NCBI GenBank assembly: GCA_025934695.1
Contig: JAICWS010000001.1
Span: forward strand, 1,207,301 to 1,271,300
Length of the DNA: 64,000 nucleotides
Reading direction: 5' to 3'
Origin: Alphaproteobacteria bacterium
GTDB taxonomy: Bacteria; Pseudomonadota; Alphaproteobacteria; Micavibrionales; UBA2020
Part shown: positions 34,988 to 46,379 of the stretch, piece by piece
How positions within the stretch are numbered: position 1 is the first letter of the stretch
Layout: every line of letters begins with the position of its first letter
Made by a program: the position numbers and the translations under genes
Notes under the pieces: model-generated
What the model was told of the DNA's origin: nothing
Seen by the model: the letters and a program-made list of their open reading frames with translations, nothing else
Database searches by the model: none

Positions 34988-36322
34988 TTATTTGTACCTG
35001 TCGACATGCGCTTCGCGCGGCCGCGGAATATCCAGCGTCTCAAGCAATTTGCCTTCGATCGCAAGGACCCGGAAAACCGCGAACATCTCGGTATAGAGGG
35101 CGTTCACGTGGTTCGACCGGGAAACGAAAAGCTCGTTCTGCGAGTCCAGCACGTCGAGGAGCGTGCGGCGGTCCAGCGCGAACTGGTCGAGATAAACGCC
35201 CACGACCTTTTCGTTCGCATTGGCCTGCTCGAGGAATTCCCTCGACTTTTCGTCGGCGGAAACCATGCCGGCCCAGGTGTCGCGCATGTCCTTCTCGACC
35301 TGGCGGGCGGAAACGGCGCGCTGCTCTTTCGCCTGCGCCTCGCGGTACATGAATTCGCGCTGGCGGTCGAAGTCCGCCCCGCCGCGATAGAGGTTCCAGC
35401 GCATGACGCCGAGCACCGTCTCTTCCGACGTGTTGCCCTTGATGCCCGCGATATTATCGCCGGTATTCGCGTTGGCTTCGATATCGACTTTCGGATAGAG
35501 CGTCGAGCCCGAGCCTTGATATTCCGCATGCGCGGTTTTGAGGTCGGAGTCGACGACCGCAATCGTCGGGCTGTTCGTCTCGGCCGCGCGCACGGCGTCT
35601 TCGACCGTGGCCGGGAGCTTGTCCTTCGGGATGTTCGGGAACATCATATCCGCAGGCATTTCGCCGACTTTCTGGATGAAAAGGCTTTCGGCGTTGCGCA
35701 GCGATTCCGTCGTCGCCGTCACGGTCGCGCGCGCTTGGGCGAGGCGCGCATTGGCCTGTTCCACATCGCCCGCCGTCACGGTACCGGCATTGGCGCCGGT
35801 CTTGATGATGTCGAGGATCTTCATATGATCCTCGACGTTGGCACGCGCAATCGACAGAAGGTCACGCTGGCGCAGGACTTCCAGGTAGGCCTGCACGATA
35901 TCGAGGCTCGTGAATTCAGAGACTTCGCCGACGCGGTTCTGCGCCGACTGGACGCGGTAATGCTGGCGCTTGATCTCGCTGTTGGTGCCCCAGCCGTCGA
36001 ACAGCAGCTGGGCGATCGAGATGGACGCGCGGTTGTGCCACATGTCCTTTTGATTGATGAAAGGCGTATTGGTGCGGTCGTAGCCGCTTTCCGCCGTCGC
36101 GTCGACGGACGGTAGCCACAGCGCCTTGGCCTGCGACAGCTCTTCCTTCGTCGCGAGCGCATTGTTGGCGACGACGCCATATTCCGGGTTCTTGAGGATG
36201 CCCTTGCTGACCGCGTCTTCCAGCGTCAGGTGCTGGTCTTCGCCCGAGGCGAAAGCGGCTGTCGTCGACAGCAAAATCGTAATCAGCGATACGGCAAAAA
36301 GTCTCTTTACCTGACGTCTCAT
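34988..36322 (-). CDS. TolC-family outer membrane protein of the type I secretion system
   Basis: Outer-membrane channel of 444 residues with signal peptide (RLFAVSLITILLSTTAAFA). Two outer-membrane-efflux-protein repeats are visible: LTLEDAVSKGILKNPEYGVV...AYLEVLRQRDLLSIARANVEDHMKI and TVEDAVRAAETNSPTIAVVDSDLKTAHAEYQGSGSTLYPKVD. The DTWAGMVSADEKSREFLEQ and RRTLLDVLDSQNELF segments are typical of the LapE/TolC-like components of adhesin exporters. It lies between adhesin and ABC transporter on the same strand, completing a dedicated type I system. Confidence 0.92.
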   Translation of the reverse strand: MRRQVKRLFAVSLITILLSTTAAFASGEDQHLTLEDAVSKGILKNPEYGVVANNALATKEELSQAKALWLPSVDATAESGYDRTNTPFINQKDMWHNRASISIAQLLFDGWGTNSEIKRQHYRVQSAQNRVGEVSEFTSLDIVQAYLEVLRQRDLLSIARANVEDHMKILDIIKTGANAGTVTAGDVEQANARLAQARATVTATTESLRNAESLFIQKVGEMPADMMFPNIPKDKLPATVEDAVRAAETNSPTIAVVDSDLKTAHAEYQGSGSTLYPKVDIEANANTGDNIAGIKGNTSEETVLGVMRWNLYRGGADFDRQREFMYREAQAKEQRAVSARQVEKDMRDTWAGMVSADEKSREFLEQANANEKVVGVYLDQFALDRRTLLDVLDSQNELFVSRSNHVNALYTEMFAVFRVLAIEGKLLETLDIPRPREAHVDRYK

Positions 36323-36349
36323 TGACTCCCCTTGTCCCTATAAAAGATT

Positions 36350-36378
36350 GAGGCTGCGGCGCCGGGCGCTGCAGCCTC
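36350..36378 (-). terminator. Hairpin between adhesin and tolC, likely partial terminator
   Basis: GAGGCTGC (36350-36357) pairs with GCAGCCTC (36371-36378). On the minus strand this follows the adhesin stop at 36402 and is trailed by ATCTTTTA. The weak T tract suggests incomplete termination, which would let the exporter genes be made at lower level than the adhesin. Confidence 0.55.
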
Positions 36379-36401
36379 GATATTTACATGATTACAATTA
36401 G

Positions 36402-39400
36402 TTAGGCAATCAAATTACCTTGCGCGAGCAAGGTATCCGCGTCGGTGTGGACATTGTTCAACACCGCGATTGTATGGAAAGCCGTGCCGGTACCCGTCGT
36501 ATCGACCTGCAGCAGGCTATCCGCACCGCTGGCGACGACCGTAACGAAGTTATGTAAAGACTGGGCCATCGGATCAACGCCAGCAAGGACGCTGCTGATA
36601 TCGATCTTGTCGCCTTGGGCCGCATTGAAGTCCATGATGTGGTCGGTGCCTTCGTTCGCGCTATGGAATACGAACGTATCCGCGCCCGAGCCGCCCCAGA
36701 CCGTATCGTTGCCCGCGCCGCCGGCGATCGTGTCGTTACCTTCCTGGCCGAGGATGACATCGTCCCCATTACCGCCATTGAGGACGTCATTGCCGCCCAT
36801 CCGGCCATGGCCCTGGGAGTCGGTCGACTCTTGCGCCAGCTCGGTCAGGTGCGTTTCGATGTATGAAACAGTATCGGCCCGCGTCCAACCGCCGGAGGAT
36901 TCAAGCTGGGCAAAGACCTGCCAGCCCGACCCCGGCGCCGTATGGAGATCGTGCGCCGCCGCCAGCGCATCTGTATTGACGGAGTCGCCGAAGATGATGT
37001 CGTTGCCGTCGCCGCCGTTGATGTGATCGTTGCCGACCGACGCCAGATGGTTCAGCGGGCTCGCGCCTGCCAGGACCTGCGTCAGCGTCGAGGGATCCGT
37101 GACGTTGAGAGCATGGCCTGAAGAGTCGATCAGGTTGATGTTGCTGATCGAGGAGCCGACGTTGATGCCGACACCGACGACCGTGCCGAACGACTGGATC
37201 TGCGCAATTTCGTTGGTGCCGTCGGCGCCTTCGATCTGCGCCATCGATTGCGCTTCGGTGCCGCTCTGCGCAGGGTTTGTGCTCGTTACATAGTGGTTCG
37301 GCTCGCCATCTGTGATGAAATAGGTGTAATCCGTAGCGCCGGCGGTGGGGCCGGAACCCGACAGCCACGAAATGGCCGACTGCAGCGCCGATTCATAGTT
37401 CGTCGTGCCGCCGCCGCCCATGTGCTGCAGGAAGTTCAGCGCGTTGGCATAGCCCGTCGCGTCCGACACGTTGAAGGTGCCGGCCGTATGCGCCGTGGTG
37501 TCGAACGGCGTGATGTTCACGGTAACGGAACCGCCGGTATAGTTGTGCAGGCTGTTGAGCAGGTTATCGACCGCCTGGACAAGCATATAATATTTCGACG
37601 TATGGTCGGTGAGCGAGCCCATCGAGCCCGAGACGTCGAGCACGAGCTCGACATTGTAGTTTTTGGTGCCGGCGACCATCGATGCGCCGCCCACGTCACC
37701 GATAAGGATATCGGAAGACAGGCTGCCGTTGATCTCGCCGCTGCCCGAACCCACCGCATAAGGCGTAACCGAGCCGCCGATATCATCCACATTCTGGCCG
37801 ACGGTCAGGCGCGGCGCAACGCCATTCAGCGTCAGCAGCGCCGAGCTATGGTCGCCGTCGCCGTCGGTGACGATGTAATGGAACTGGTCTGTGGTATCAT
37901 TGGGCGTTGTCGTGGTCGTCACATCGCCAACGAGCTTGAGGCTGCCGCTGCCGTTCGGGCCGGCGCTGGTCGCGCGAATGCCGACGGTGGCGCCCTCAAT
38001 ATCCTGCAGCGTGATGCCGGAAACCGTGAAGGTCGTATTCGTCACGTTCGCATCGTTGCCGCCGACACTCCCCAGCGCCGTGGCATAGTCGTAGCTCGTG
38101 TCCGTGCCGTCCATGTTATTGCCGGGTCCGATCGAGGTGATCGGGCCGCCGTCGCCATGGTAATCCAGGTAGAAGCCGTTCAGGTCCGCGGTGCCGCTCA
38201 GGACTTTCACGGTGAACTGCACGCCGCCCGCGACCTGGACGCTGTCGACCTCGACCGTCACGCCAAGCGTGCTGTCAGTCATGATCACGGGGTTCGCCGT
38301 GGTGGTGGAACCGCCCGCAACATCAGGATTCAACGCATAGGTGTAGGAACCGTCCGCCGCGATGGAGAGGGTGCCGTAGTTGCCGTTGATCGTCGCAGTA
38401 CCCGTCGCGGGGACATTGACAATGGTGTCGCCGAAACTCACCTGCGTCACCTCGTTAGGCGCATCCATGGACAGGCTGTCCGCCGCGCCGCTGCCGCCAT
38501 TGAGACCGGTGATGACGTTGCCGGTCGCCGAACCGCCCGCGTCGTCGAAGGTGTTGACGTCATCATGCGCAATAGGCGCATCGTCCAGCACGTGGACGGT
38601 GATCGAGCTGTTGGCCGTATCGCCGTCGCCGTCCGTCGCGGTCACGCCGAAGTGCAGATTGATGGCGTCGTTCGGGTTGGTGGGATCCGCATGGTCGAGC
38701 GTGCCGAGCAGGTCGAAAGTATAATGGCCGTCCGCGCCCACAGAGAGCGTGAAGACTTCGTGGCCGTTCGCCGTGCCGACATATTCGTTGCCGGTCTCGG
38801 TGACGGTGACGGCCGCGCCGCCGGAGGTCAGGTGGCCGCCCAGGAGCGAGCCGTCTGCCGAGAAAGAGCCCGCGCCTGTCGCGGTGATCGCGCCCGGACC
38901 GTCGCCATGGAAGTCCGCGAGGATCTGGTCCGTCACCTCGACAGTGCCGGAATGCAGGTTGGTCTCGTCGACCGTCTGGTCGGCGGGCAGCGTGAGGGTG
39001 GGCGTCGCATCGTCGTTCACATGGACCGTGAAATTTGCAGTCGCGACGGCGCTGTTGTCGGAATAATCATTTTCCTGGCCGCTCAGTTTGGTTTCCTGCT
39101 CGGTCACGGCGACGGAAAGCGCGATGTCGCCCTTGAAGTTCTGCGTCGGGGTCAGCGTCAACCCGTTCAGGTCGGAAGCCGAGAGAAGCCAGGTGCCGTC
39201 CTGCTGCAGCGCGCCGTGATTGAGCGTCACGCCTGCGGGAACACCGCTGATGACGACCTGAGTCACATGCTCGGAGCCGTCGGTATCGGCGCTTGCGCCG
39301 ATGGTGATGGAGAGCGGGATAGTGTGGTTTTCGAGGCCGCTGTCATCGGGCGCGGTCACGGTGACCGGATCGACAACCGCGTCGACGAAGACATTCTCGC

Positions 39401-42400
39401 CCGCGGTCGAGGTTGCGGAGACGATGCCGTCCGAGGTGGTCGCGGTCACCGTGAGGCCGGTCAGGTCGGCGTCGCTGTTGGCGGGCGGCGTCAGGACCGG
39501 GCCGCCTGAGAAGTTGACGCCGTCGGGCAGCGTCACCGTCCAGGTGCCGGTCGCGGCGTTATAGGCGCCGCCGGACGCCGTCGTATCGACCCCCCACCCG
39601 GGCTGAATGCCGCTGATGGTGACCGTCAGATGGTCATGCGCGCCCGGATTGGTCAGGCTCGCCGACACGTTGAGCTGGACGCTGTGATCTTCCTTGACCC
39701 AGACGTCATGCGCCGTCACGGCAGGCGGTGCCACCTGCGGCAGCGTGCCGTTGAAATCGAGGTTGGCTTTGCTGGTGTCACCGTCGCTGTCCGCCAGCGT
39801 ATAGGTGAACTGGTCGGCGGGCGGCGTCACGGACTGATCCGTCATCTGCACGTTGAAAATAGTGTCGTTGTAGTCATTGTCGCCGCCGCCCGGCAGGTCT
39901 TCGAAGCCGATGGTCAGCGTGTTGTCGTTGGAGCCGACGCCCGAAATCGTATGGACGACGCCGTCCGGGTTCAGGCTGTTGGAGCCGCCCACATCGCTTG
40001 TGAAGTAGATCAGGCCGCCGAGGACATGCGCGCCGTTCTCGTCGGTGAGAACGAGGCTCACCTGGCCGCCCGCGTCGTTGACGGTGGCCGCGCGCTGGTC
40101 CGACTGGCCGTAATCGAAGACGAAGTTCAGCTGGCCATGCGCGAAGTCGAGGCCGCTGTAGCCGTTGTTCGTGTTGAAGCCGTTCGCCACGAGGAAGAAG
40201 CCCAACTCCTGCGCGCCGGTCGAGGCGGCGAAATTGAAGTTCGCGCCGGTGCCGATGATCTCGGGCGCGATCATCTGCGCCGCCTGCAGCGTCCCGTCGG
40301 CCGCGATCGTGAAGGCGCCGAGCGAATTCGTATAGCCCGCACCGTCGAAAGTGATCTGGCCCGACACCTGCGTGTTGGCGCTGATGACCATGTTGGAATG
40401 CAGTTCGCCCAGGTCCGCGCGGTCGTCGTTGCTGATCGCGACGCTTTCCTGCAGGTCGGTCGGGAAGCTATTGCCGGTGAAAACATGCGCGGTCGACGCC
40501 GGAGTAATGGCATTGGGGAACAGGGTATAGGTGTAGGAGCCGTCGGCCGAGATTTTCAGCTCGCCGTCGTTGCCGTCGATGGTGGCGGTGCCGGAGGTGG
40601 GCACATCAATCGTCGTCGAACCGAACGAGATCTGCGTCACATGATTGGGGGCGTCATGGCTGGTGGTATCTGCCGCGCCCGCACCGCCGTTCAGACCGCT
40701 GATGACGTTGCCGGTGGCGGCGCCGTCTTCGACATTGAACACGTTATGGTCGTCGTACGCGATCGGCGCATCATCGAGGACATTGATGGTCAGTGTGCCG
40801 CTGGCGCTGTCGCCGTCACTGTCCGTCGCCGCGACGCCGAAGCTGAGCGCAATGGAATCATTCGGGTTCGAAGCGTCGGCATGATCGAGCGTGCCATCGA
40901 GCGTGAAGTCATAGCTGCCGTCGCTGTTGATCGAAAGTGTGAAGACCGTCTCGCCGTTCGCGGTGCCGGTGTAGGTATTGCCGGACAGCGCGACCGTAAC
41001 GTCATGACCATTCGAAGTCAGATGGCCGCCGAGGAGCGAGCCGCCCGCGCTGAAGGCCGCGTCGGAAGAAGCGCCATAAGTGCCCGGCGTGTCGGTGTAG
41101 AATTCCGCCGAGAGATGCCCGGACACCGAGGTCGTCGGATCCAGGTTGGTCTCATCGACCGTGCGCGCGCCGGGGCTGAGATCGGGGTCGTTCGGGTTGT
41201 TCAGCGTCGGAACGCCGTCGCTGTCGATTTCGAGGTTGGCGGTCGAGACATCGCCGTCGCCGTCCTTCAGCGAATAGGTGAAGACGTCGCTGGTGTCGCC
41301 GTGCGTCCCGGGCGTCAGGCTGTAAGAATAGGTGCCGTCAGCGGCGATGGTCAGCGTGCCGTGATCGCCGCTGATGGTGGTCGTGCCGGTCGAGGGTACA
41401 TCGACGGTGGTCGCGCCGAAGGTAACCTGCGTGACATTATTCGGCGTGTCATGGCTCAGAACGTCAGCGGCGCCCGCGCCGCCGTTTTCACCGGTGATGA
41501 CGTTGCCGGTCGTGGTAACACTTTCAGCGCCAAAAAAGTTGACATCGTTATGCGCAACGGGCGCATCGTCGATCACATTAATAGTCAGCACGGTGCTGGC
41601 TGTGTCGCCATCGCTGTCCGTCGCCGAGACTGCGAAGTTCAGGCCGATGACGTCATGCGGATTGGAACCGTCAGCATGATCCAGCGTGCCGTCGAGGTTG
41701 AACGTGTAATTGCCGTCGCTGTTGACGGTCAGCGTGAAGACCGTCTCGCCGTTCGCGGTCCCGGTATAGGTGTCGCCGTTGAGAGTCACGGTGACGGGAT
41801 GACCGTCGGACGTCAGATTGCCGCCCGCGAGGGAACCGCCGGCGCTGAACGCGCCGTTGCCGGTGCCGAAGGTGCCGGGCGTATCGGTGTAGAAGTCAGC
41901 ATGGAGCTGGCCCGTAACGGTCGTTGCCGGGTTCAGGTCGCTTTCGCTGACCGTGAAGGTGTCGGGGTTCTGATCCGGACCGTTCGGATTGAAGATTGTG
42001 GGAACGCCATCGCTGTCGATTTCGAGGTTGGCGGTCGAAATATCGCCGTCGCCGTCCTTCAGCGTGTAGGTGAAGACATCGCTGGTATCGCCATGCGTGC
42101 CGGGCGTGAGGCTGTAAGAATAGGTGCCGTCCGCGGAGATGGTCAGCGTGCCGTGGTCGCCGGTGATTGTCGTGGTGCCAGTCGTCGGGACATCAACCGT
42201 GGTCGTGCCGAAAGTGACCTGCGTAACATTGTTCGGTGCATCGTGGCTGAGCACATCTGCAGCGCCTGCGCCGCCGTTTTCGCCGGTAATGACATTGCCG
42301 GTCGTGGTCACGTTTTCCGCGCCAAAGAAATTCACGTCGTTATGCGCAACAGGCGCATCGTCGACGACATTGATGGTCAGCGTCGCGCCGGCGGTGTCGC

Positions 42401-44423
42401 CGTCGCTGTCGGTGGCCGAGACGGCGAAGTTGAGGTTGATCATGTCATGCGGGTTGGAGCCGTCCGCGTGGTCCAGCGTGCCGTCGAGATTGAAATTGTA
42501 GCTGCCGTCGCTGTTGACCGTGAGCGTGAAGATGGTTTCGCCGTTTGCCGTGCCGGTATAGATGCCATCTTCGACGGTCACGGTAACGGCATGGCCGTTC
42601 GACGTCAGCGCGCCGCCTTCCAGCGAGCCGCCGGCGCTGAATGCGCCATTGCCGGTGCCGAAGGAGCCCGGCGTATCGGTATAGAAATCCGCATTGAGGT
42701 GGCCAGAAACGGAGGCCGTATGGTTCAAATCGCTTTCGTTGACCGTGCGCGAACCGGGGCTTTCTTCCGGATCATTCGGATTGAAAATCGTGGGAACGCC
42801 GTCGCTGTCGATCTCCAGCGTGGCTTTCGACGTGTCGCCGTCGCCGTCTTTCAGCGTATAGGTGAAGACGTCACTGGTGTCGCCATGCGTGCCCTCCGCC
42901 AGCGTATAGCTGTAGGTGCCATCGGCGGAGACGGTGAGCGTGCCGTGATCGCCGGTGATAGTCGTCGTGCCGGTTGCAGGAACGTCAACGGTGGTCGCGC
43001 CGAATGTGACTTCCGTCACATGGTTCGGAGCATCCTGGCTGAGCGTGTCCGCCGCTCCCGCGCCGCCGTTAACGCCGGTAATAACGTTGCCGGTGGTAGT
43101 CACGTCTTCCGCGCCGAAAGAGTTCAGGTCATTATGCGCGACCGGCGCATCGTCGACGACATCGACTGTCACGGTGGCCGTGCTGCTGGTGCCATGGCTG
43201 TTCGTCGCGGTCACGCCGAAGTTGAGGCTGATGACGTCGTTCGCGTTCGTGCCGTCGGCGTGATCGAGCGTGCCGTCGAGGGTGAAAGTATAGGTCCCGT
43301 CGGTATGGACCTGCATCGTGAAGATGGTTTCGCCATGCGAAGTACCGGTATAGGTATCGCCAGACAGGGTGATGGTGACGGGCTGACCGTCCGAGGTCAG
43401 CGCGCCGCCGGCAAGCGATCCGCCGGCGCTGAAGGAAGCGGCCCCCGTGGCCGAGACGGTGCCGGGCCCTTCATTGAAGAAATCGGTAATGACAGCGCCC
43501 GAAACGGACTGCGGGCCGCCCAACAGGTTGGTTTCGTCGGTCGACAGCACTTCTTCCGAAGTAATTGTCGGCGCATGGTCGATGAACTCGCCCAGGGGCT
43601 GGCGGTCAAAAGTCGTATAGTGCAGCTCCGTCGGGCCGATCGGGCCGATCGGAACGAGGCTGTTCAGGGCATCAGCGGTAAAGACGCTTTCAAAGCCAAA
43701 GCCGCCGCCGTGCGCGCCCGCGCTGTGGCTGCCGGCCGCGGGTTCGACCTGGTTCAGCTGCGAAGCCTGCGCCAGCGTGTCGCCCAGGTCGCTGACCGAC
43801 AGCGAGGTGCCGTCTTTCAGCGCGATGTCGGGCAGTCCCGCGTTCTTCATCTCATCATAATTAGGGATGATGATCTCGCCACCGTCCTTGAAGGCGATGA
43901 CGAGCTCGCCACCCGCATCCCTCACGGACGCGGGGTCGGTCATGCTGAAGTCGAATTTGTAATCTTCACCGGCATGCAGCGTCACAACGACGTTTTCATG
44001 CGCATGCGGCTTTTCGATGATCTGGACATGCGCACCCTCGTCCGAATGGCCGGCCGCGGGTTCGATGCCGAGGACCTGCTGGGTCGGCGTCGCGTCGGCG
44101 ACGAGGTCGGTGTCCTGCGCGGCGGGCGCGAGCGTCTGGATGAGTTCGGCCAGGTTGACCGTCTGGCCCGAGGGCAGCGTGATGAAGGCTTCGTGGGCGG
44201 CGGTCGCGACTTCGGCGAAATTCTTGATAATGAGCTCGCCGCCGTCCGACAGCTGGATCATCAGGGCGCCCGACTTGTCCATCGACATGCCCTGGACTTC
44301 CGATGTCCCCGCGAGGATCGCCAGCGTTTCGCCCGCGATCATCGTGGTCTCGATTTTTTGGCCTGCCTGGATGGTGATATTGTGCTGATTGGTTTCGTGT
44401 TCGGTCGCCGTCATCGTATTCAT
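36402..44423 (-). CDS. Giant LapA-like RTX adhesin with VCBS-type repeats, DUF4114 and VWA domains
   Basis: A 2,673-residue surface protein, no Sec signal. Residues 1-240 are two related modules ([12 protein letters not shown] and [12 protein letters not shown]), each ending in PAAG (122-125, 228-231). About residues 290-1300 hold four VCBS/cadherin-like repeat units of roughly 265 residues ([41 protein letters not shown]). A DUF4114 domain ([18 protein letters not shown]) lies near 1320-1525, then cadherin-like segments and a fifth degenerate unit. A VWA domain with MIDAS motif DVSGSMG starts near 2250. RTX nonapeptides ([21 protein letters not shown]) occupy about 2465-2590, and the final 80 residues should be the type I secretion signal. 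It precedes its own exporter genes. It likely mediates attachment to surfaces or cells. Confidence 0.92.
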   Translation of the reverse strand: MNTMTATEHETNQHNITIQAGQKIETTMIAGETLAILAGTSEVQGMSMDKSGALMIQLSDGGELIIKNFAEVATAAHEAFITLPSGQTVNLAELIQTLAPAAQDTDLVADATPTQQVLGIEPAAGHSDEGAHVQIIEKPHAHENVVVTLHAGEDYKFDFSMTDPASVRDAGGELVIAFKDGGEIIIPNYDEMKNAGLPDIALKDGTSLSVSDLGDTLAQASQLNQVEPAAGSHSAGAHGGGFGFESVFTADALNSLVPIGPIGPTELHYTTFDRQPLGEFIDHAPTITSEEVLSTDETNLLGGPQSVSGAVITDFFNEGPGTVSATGAASFSAGGSLAGGALTSDGQPVTITLSGDTYTGTSHGETIFTMQVHTDGTYTFTLDGTLDHADGTNANDVISLNFGVTATNSHGTSSTATVTVDVVDDAPVAHNDLNSFGAEDVTTTGNVITGVNGGAGAADTLSQDAPNHVTEVTFGATTVDVPATGTTTITGDHGTLTVSADGTYSYTLAEGTHGDTSDVFTYTLKDGDGDTSKATLEIDSDGVPTIFNPNDPEESPGSRTVNESDLNHTASVSGHLNADFYTDTPGSFGTGNGAFSAGGSLEGGALTSNGHAVTVTVEDGIYTGTANGETIFTLTVNSDGSYNFNLDGTLDHADGSNPHDMINLNFAVSATDSDGDTAGATLTINVVDDAPVAHNDVNFFGAENVTTTGNVITGENGGAGAADVLSHDAPNNVTQVTFGTTTVDVPTTGTTTITGDHGTLTISADGTYSYSLTPGTHGDTSDVFTYTLKDGDGDISTANLEIDSDGVPTIFNPNGPDQNPDTFTVSESDLNPATTVTGQLHADFYTDTPGTFGTGNGAFSAGGSLAGGNLTSDGHPVTVTLNGDTYTGTANGETVFTLTVNSDGNYTFNLDGTLDHADGSNPHDVIGLNFAVSATDSDGDTASTVLTINVIDDAPVAHNDVNFFGAESVTTTGNVITGENGGAGAADVLSHDTPNNVTQVTFGATTVDVPSTGTTTISGDHGTLTIAADGTYSYSLTPGTHGDTSDVFTYSLKDGDGDVSTANLEIDSDGVPTLNNPNDPDLSPGARTVDETNLDPTTSVSGHLSAEFYTDTPGTYGASSDAAFSAGGSLLGGHLTSNGHDVTVALSGNTYTGTANGETVFTLSINSDGSYDFTLDGTLDHADASNPNDSIALSFGVAATDSDGDSASGTLTINVLDDAPIAYDDHNVFNVEDGAATGNVISGLNGGAGAADTTSHDAPNHVTQISFGSTTIDVPTSGTATIDGNDGELKISADGSYTYTLFPNAITPASTAHVFTGNSFPTDLQESVAISNDDRADLGELHSNMVISANTQVSGQITFDGAGYTNSLGAFTIAADGTLQAAQMIAPEIIGTGANFNFAASTGAQELGFFLVANGFNTNNGYSGLDFAHGQLNFVFDYGQSDQRAATVNDAGGQVSLVLTDENGAHVLGGLIYFTSDVGGSNSLNPDGVVHTISGVGSNDNTLTIGFEDLPGGGDNDYNDTIFNVQMTDQSVTPPADQFTYTLADSDGDTSKANLDFNGTLPQVAPPAVTAHDVWVKEDHSVQLNVSASLTNPGAHDHLTVTISGIQPGWGVDTTASGGAYNAATGTWTVTLPDGVNFSGGPVLTPPANSDADLTGLTVTATTSDGIVSATSTAGENVFVDAVVDPVTVTAPDDSGLENHTIPLSITIGASADTDGSEHVTQVVISGVPAGVTLNHGALQQDGTWLLSASDLNGLTLTPTQNFKGDIALSVAVTEQETKLSGQENDYSDNSAVATANFTVHVNDDATPTLTLPADQTVDETNLHSGTVEVTDQILADFHGDGPGAITATGAGSFSADGSLLGGHLTSGGAAVTVTETGNEYVGTANGHEVFTLSVGADGHYTFDLLGTLDHADPTNPNDAINLHFGVTATDGDGDTANSSITVHVLDDAPIAHDDVNTFDDAGGSATGNVITGLNGGSGAADSLSMDAPNEVTQVSFGDTIVNVPATGTATINGNYGTLSIAADGSYTYALNPDVAGGSTTTANPVIMTDSTLGVTVEVDSVQVAGGVQFTVKVLSGTADLNGFYLDYHGDGGPITSIGPGNNMDGTDTSYDYATALGSVGGNDANVTNTTFTVSGITLQDIEGATVGIRATSAGPNGSGSLKLVGDVTTTTTPNDTTDQFHYIVTDGDGDHSSALLTLNGVAPRLTVGQNVDDIGGSVTPYAVGSGSGEINGSLSSDILIGDVGGASMVAGTKNYNVELVLDVSGSMGSLTDHTSKYYMLVQAVDNLLNSLHNYTGGSVTVNITPFDTTAHTAGTFNVSDATGYANALNFLQHMGGGGTTNYESALQSAISWLSGSGPTAGATDYTYFITDGEPNHYVTSTNPAQSGTEAQSMAQIEGADGTNEIAQIQSFGTVVGVGINVGSSISNINLIDSSGHALNVTDPSTLTQVLAGASPLNHLASVGNDHINGGDGNDIIFGDSVNTDALAAAHDLHTAPGSGWQVFAQLESSGGWTRADTVSYIETHLTELAQESTDSQGHGRMGGNDVLNGGNGDDVILGQEGNDTIAGGAGNDTVWGGSGADTFVFHSANEGTDHIMDFNAAQGDKIDISSVLAGVDPMAQSLHNFVTVVASGADSLLQVDTTGTGTAFHTIAVLNNVHTDADTLLAQGNLIA
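40360..43545 (-). repeat. Tandem repeat units of about 790-800 bases inside the adhesin gene
   Basis: Equivalent points of successive units fall near 43545, 42745, 41950 and 41150 (DETNL/ESDLN motifs) and near 43140, 42350, 41560 and 40765 (DDAPVA motif). Each unit encodes about 265 residues. The first three are the most alike; the fourth is fused to the DUF4114 region, and a fifth, more diverged, lies near 38200-38960. Such repeats can expand or contract by recombination and are prone to assembly errors. Confidence 0.85.
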
Positions 44424-44773
44424 AACACCCCTGATTTACACCGACTTGCCGGGCACCCTATCCGCTCCATATCACATTGAAAGATATGGGCATCGGCAGG
44501 GTGCTGAAGTCAGGTTGCATAGTTATACTGCCAATCGATTAGCCTGTCAATTATTATGTCAATAAGCCGTCATGCATTACGCTTTGGTTGTCCTGAATAG
44601 GGCAGCATTGCGCAAAACACCAGCAAAAAGGGGTACATGATTGCGGCAAAGCGCTCCCCCTAATTTGCCATAGTCTATAAATTCTCAAGGATTCCAAGGG
44701 TATATTTGGTTGATTTATGGTGCCTTTTAGCGCATCATAAGTATGGGTAAGGGTTTCGTGGGGTAAGCAAGTA
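44424..44773. other. Gene-free divergent region of 350 bases
   Basis: An AT-richer gap between the divergent adhesin and pilus-assembly protein genes. It should contain both promoters and is a reasonable place for regulators of attachment to bind. I could not recognise a riboswitch, operator or RNA gene in it by eye. Confidence 0.5.
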
Positions 44774-45433
44774 ATGAACAAGAGCTGGCCTGTTATTCTG
44801 ATAGCCATTTTGCTGGTCATGGGGGCGCCTGCCGCCCATGCGGCCAACGCCAAGGACGGCGCGGCCAACATGGAACGCCTGATGGCGGCTCCCGCCGGCA
44901 TGGCCATGGGCGACGCCGCCGTCGCCGATGACAACGTCATTCATCTGACACCAGACAAAACGACAACCGTGCATCTGAACCAGGATGCGGCGAGCGTCAT
45001 CGTCACCAATCCGGCCAATGCGTCGGTCCTGCTGGATTCTCCCCGGCTTCTGATCGTCATGCCGCGCACGCCGGGAACCACGTCCTTCACGGTCCTGAAC
45101 GACAAGGGCCAGGCGATCGCGGAAAAAACCGTCATCGTCTCGGGCGCGAACAAACCGAAATACGTCCGCATCCGCAAGATGTGCGACAGCGCGGGCGCCG
45201 GCGGCAGCTGCCAGCCGACGTCCTACTACTACTGCCCCGACGGCTGCTATGAAGTCATGACCGTCCCGCCCGACAACGGCGCGACGCAGGTGCCGGCTCT
45301 CCCGGCGCGGCCCGTCGAAGCAGATCAAACCGGCGCTGCGACCGCTCCCGTCGTGGAAGCCACGCCGCCGGGCGGCGTGCCGCAAACGCCGCCTCCCGCT
45401 CCGCCCTCGAACACGCAGGCGCCCGCAAAATGA
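44774..45433 (+). CDS. Pilus assembly protein N-terminal-domain protein (CpaC/RcpA N-domain-like), secreted
   Basis: A 219-residue exported protein with signal peptide (VILIAILLVMGAPAAHA). Residues 50-125 match the T2SS/T3SS pilus N-domain that precedes secretins: DNVIHLTPDKTTTVHLNQDAASVIVTNPANASVLLDSPRLLIVMPRTPGTTSFTVLND-type beta-strands, the same pattern as the start of CpaC in this window. No secretin domain follows; a Cys-rich segment (CDSAGAGGSCQ, YYYCPDGCYE) and a proline-rich tail follow instead. It overlaps the TPR lipoprotein start by four bases. Likely an accessory factor for the Tad secretin; the function is inferred. Confidence 0.8.
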   Translation: MNKSWPVILIAILLVMGAPAAHAANAKDGAANMERLMAAPAGMAMGDAAVADDNVIHLTPDKTTTVHLNQDAASVIVTNPANASVLLDSPRLLIVMPRTPGTTSFTVLNDKGQAIAEKTVIVSGANKPKYVRIRKMCDSAGAGGSCQPTSYYYCPDGCYEVMTVPPDNGATQVPALPARPVEADQTGAATAPVVEATPPGGVPQTPPPAPPSNTQAPAK

Positions 45434-46296
45434 TCAACATGAAGAAGCAAATACCTGCCATCCTTGGTCTCGTCGCCCTTACCGCGCTGTCCGGTTGCAA
45501 AGCAACGAGCGATGCGCTTAAGGAGCCCGTCAACAGCATGCGCGGCATGAAGGCGGAGCGCGAGCAGCGCCTGTCCAACGCCGCGGCCGACGCCATCGCG
45601 GCCGGCAAGACCGACGAAGCGCTGCGTTATTACGCCCAGCTCCACAAGGAGCATGGCGGCGACCGCAACATCGCTCTCGTCTACGCGCAGCTTCTGCGCA
45701 AGACCGGCAATCCGCAGGAGGCCGTGCATGTGCTCGAGCCCTTCGCCTCCTACACGGCGCGCAACAATGACCAGGCCGTGACCGTGGTTTATCATTCCGA
45801 CGCCGTCGTCCTGAACGAACTCGCCGCCGCCCATATCGCGACGGGGAACTTTGACGCGGCGGACAAGCTGCTGACGCATGTCATCGACGATCCCAATTCC
45901 GGCCCGATGCACGCCGACGCCTTCAGCCTGAAAGGCATCGTGCTCGACGCGCAAGGCAAGCATCATGAAGCGGAAAAAATGTTCAACCAGGCGCTCGCCG
46001 GCTGGAAGGGCGATCCGACGCCGGTCATGAACAACCTCGCCCTGTGCCTCGCGGCGCAGGGGCAGTTCGACCAGGCGCTCGATACGCTGCGCCGTGCGCT
46101 CGTCATTTCGCCCAACGACAAGCAGGAAATCGCCCGCAACATCGCCCTTATCAGCGATTTGCGCGGCAACATCGTGGCCAAACCCGCGGTAGCGGTGAAG
46201 GTGGTGAAGCCGGTCGTCAAGAAGACCGTCCATCACAAGAAGCCGACGGCCTGCGGCCCCTGCCCCGTTCCGGCGCATCCGCCCGCGAAGCAGTAA
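45430..46296 (+). CDS. TPR lipoprotein, TadD-like
   Basis: A 288-residue lipoprotein (lipobox LSGC, Cys near residue 20) with at least four tetratricopeptide repeats (KTDEALRYYAQLHKEHGGDR, QEAVHVLEPFA, HHEAEKMFNQALAGWKGDP, FDQALDTLRRALVISPND). TadD in Tad systems is such a TPR lipoprotein, and no other tadD candidate lies in the minus-strand operon, so this is the probable TadD. A Lys/His/Pro-rich tail ends it. It is translationally coupled to the upstream pilus N-domain protein (ATGA overlap) and convergent with tadC. Confidence 0.82.
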   Translation: MINMKKQIPAILGLVALTALSGCKATSDALKEPVNSMRGMKAEREQRLSNAAADAIAAGKTDEALRYYAQLHKEHGGDRNIALVYAQLLRKTGNPQEAVHVLEPFASYTARNNDQAVTVVYHSDAVVLNELAAAHIATGNFDAADKLLTHVIDDPNSGPMHADAFSLKGIVLDAQGKHHEAEKMFNQALAGWKGDPTPVMNNLALCLAAQGQFDQALDTLRRALVISPNDKQEIARNIALISDLRGNIVAKPAVAVKVVKPVVKKTVHHKKPTACGPCPVPAHPPAKQ

Positions 46297-46379
46297 TCGC
46301 TATCTCCTGACAAAATGACATGAACGGCATATCCGCCGCACGGGGACGCATGCCCCTCGCGGCGCTTGCCGCTTGAACG

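Noticed and set aside
40360-43545. Regular repeats considered as a CRISPR array
   Set aside because: The period is about 790 bases and the repeats are coding; no short repeat-spacer pattern occurs anywhere in the window.
39630-44480. Very long plus-strand open frame (1,616 codons) opposite the adhesin
   Set aside because: It is the antisense of a repetitive GC-rich gene; its translation is Arg/Val-rich with no domain pattern and the minus-strand protein is clearly real.
44424-44773. Possible cyclic-di-GMP riboswitch upstream of the adhesin or pilus genes
   Set aside because: I looked for the conserved GEMM core by eye and did not find a convincing match on either strand.
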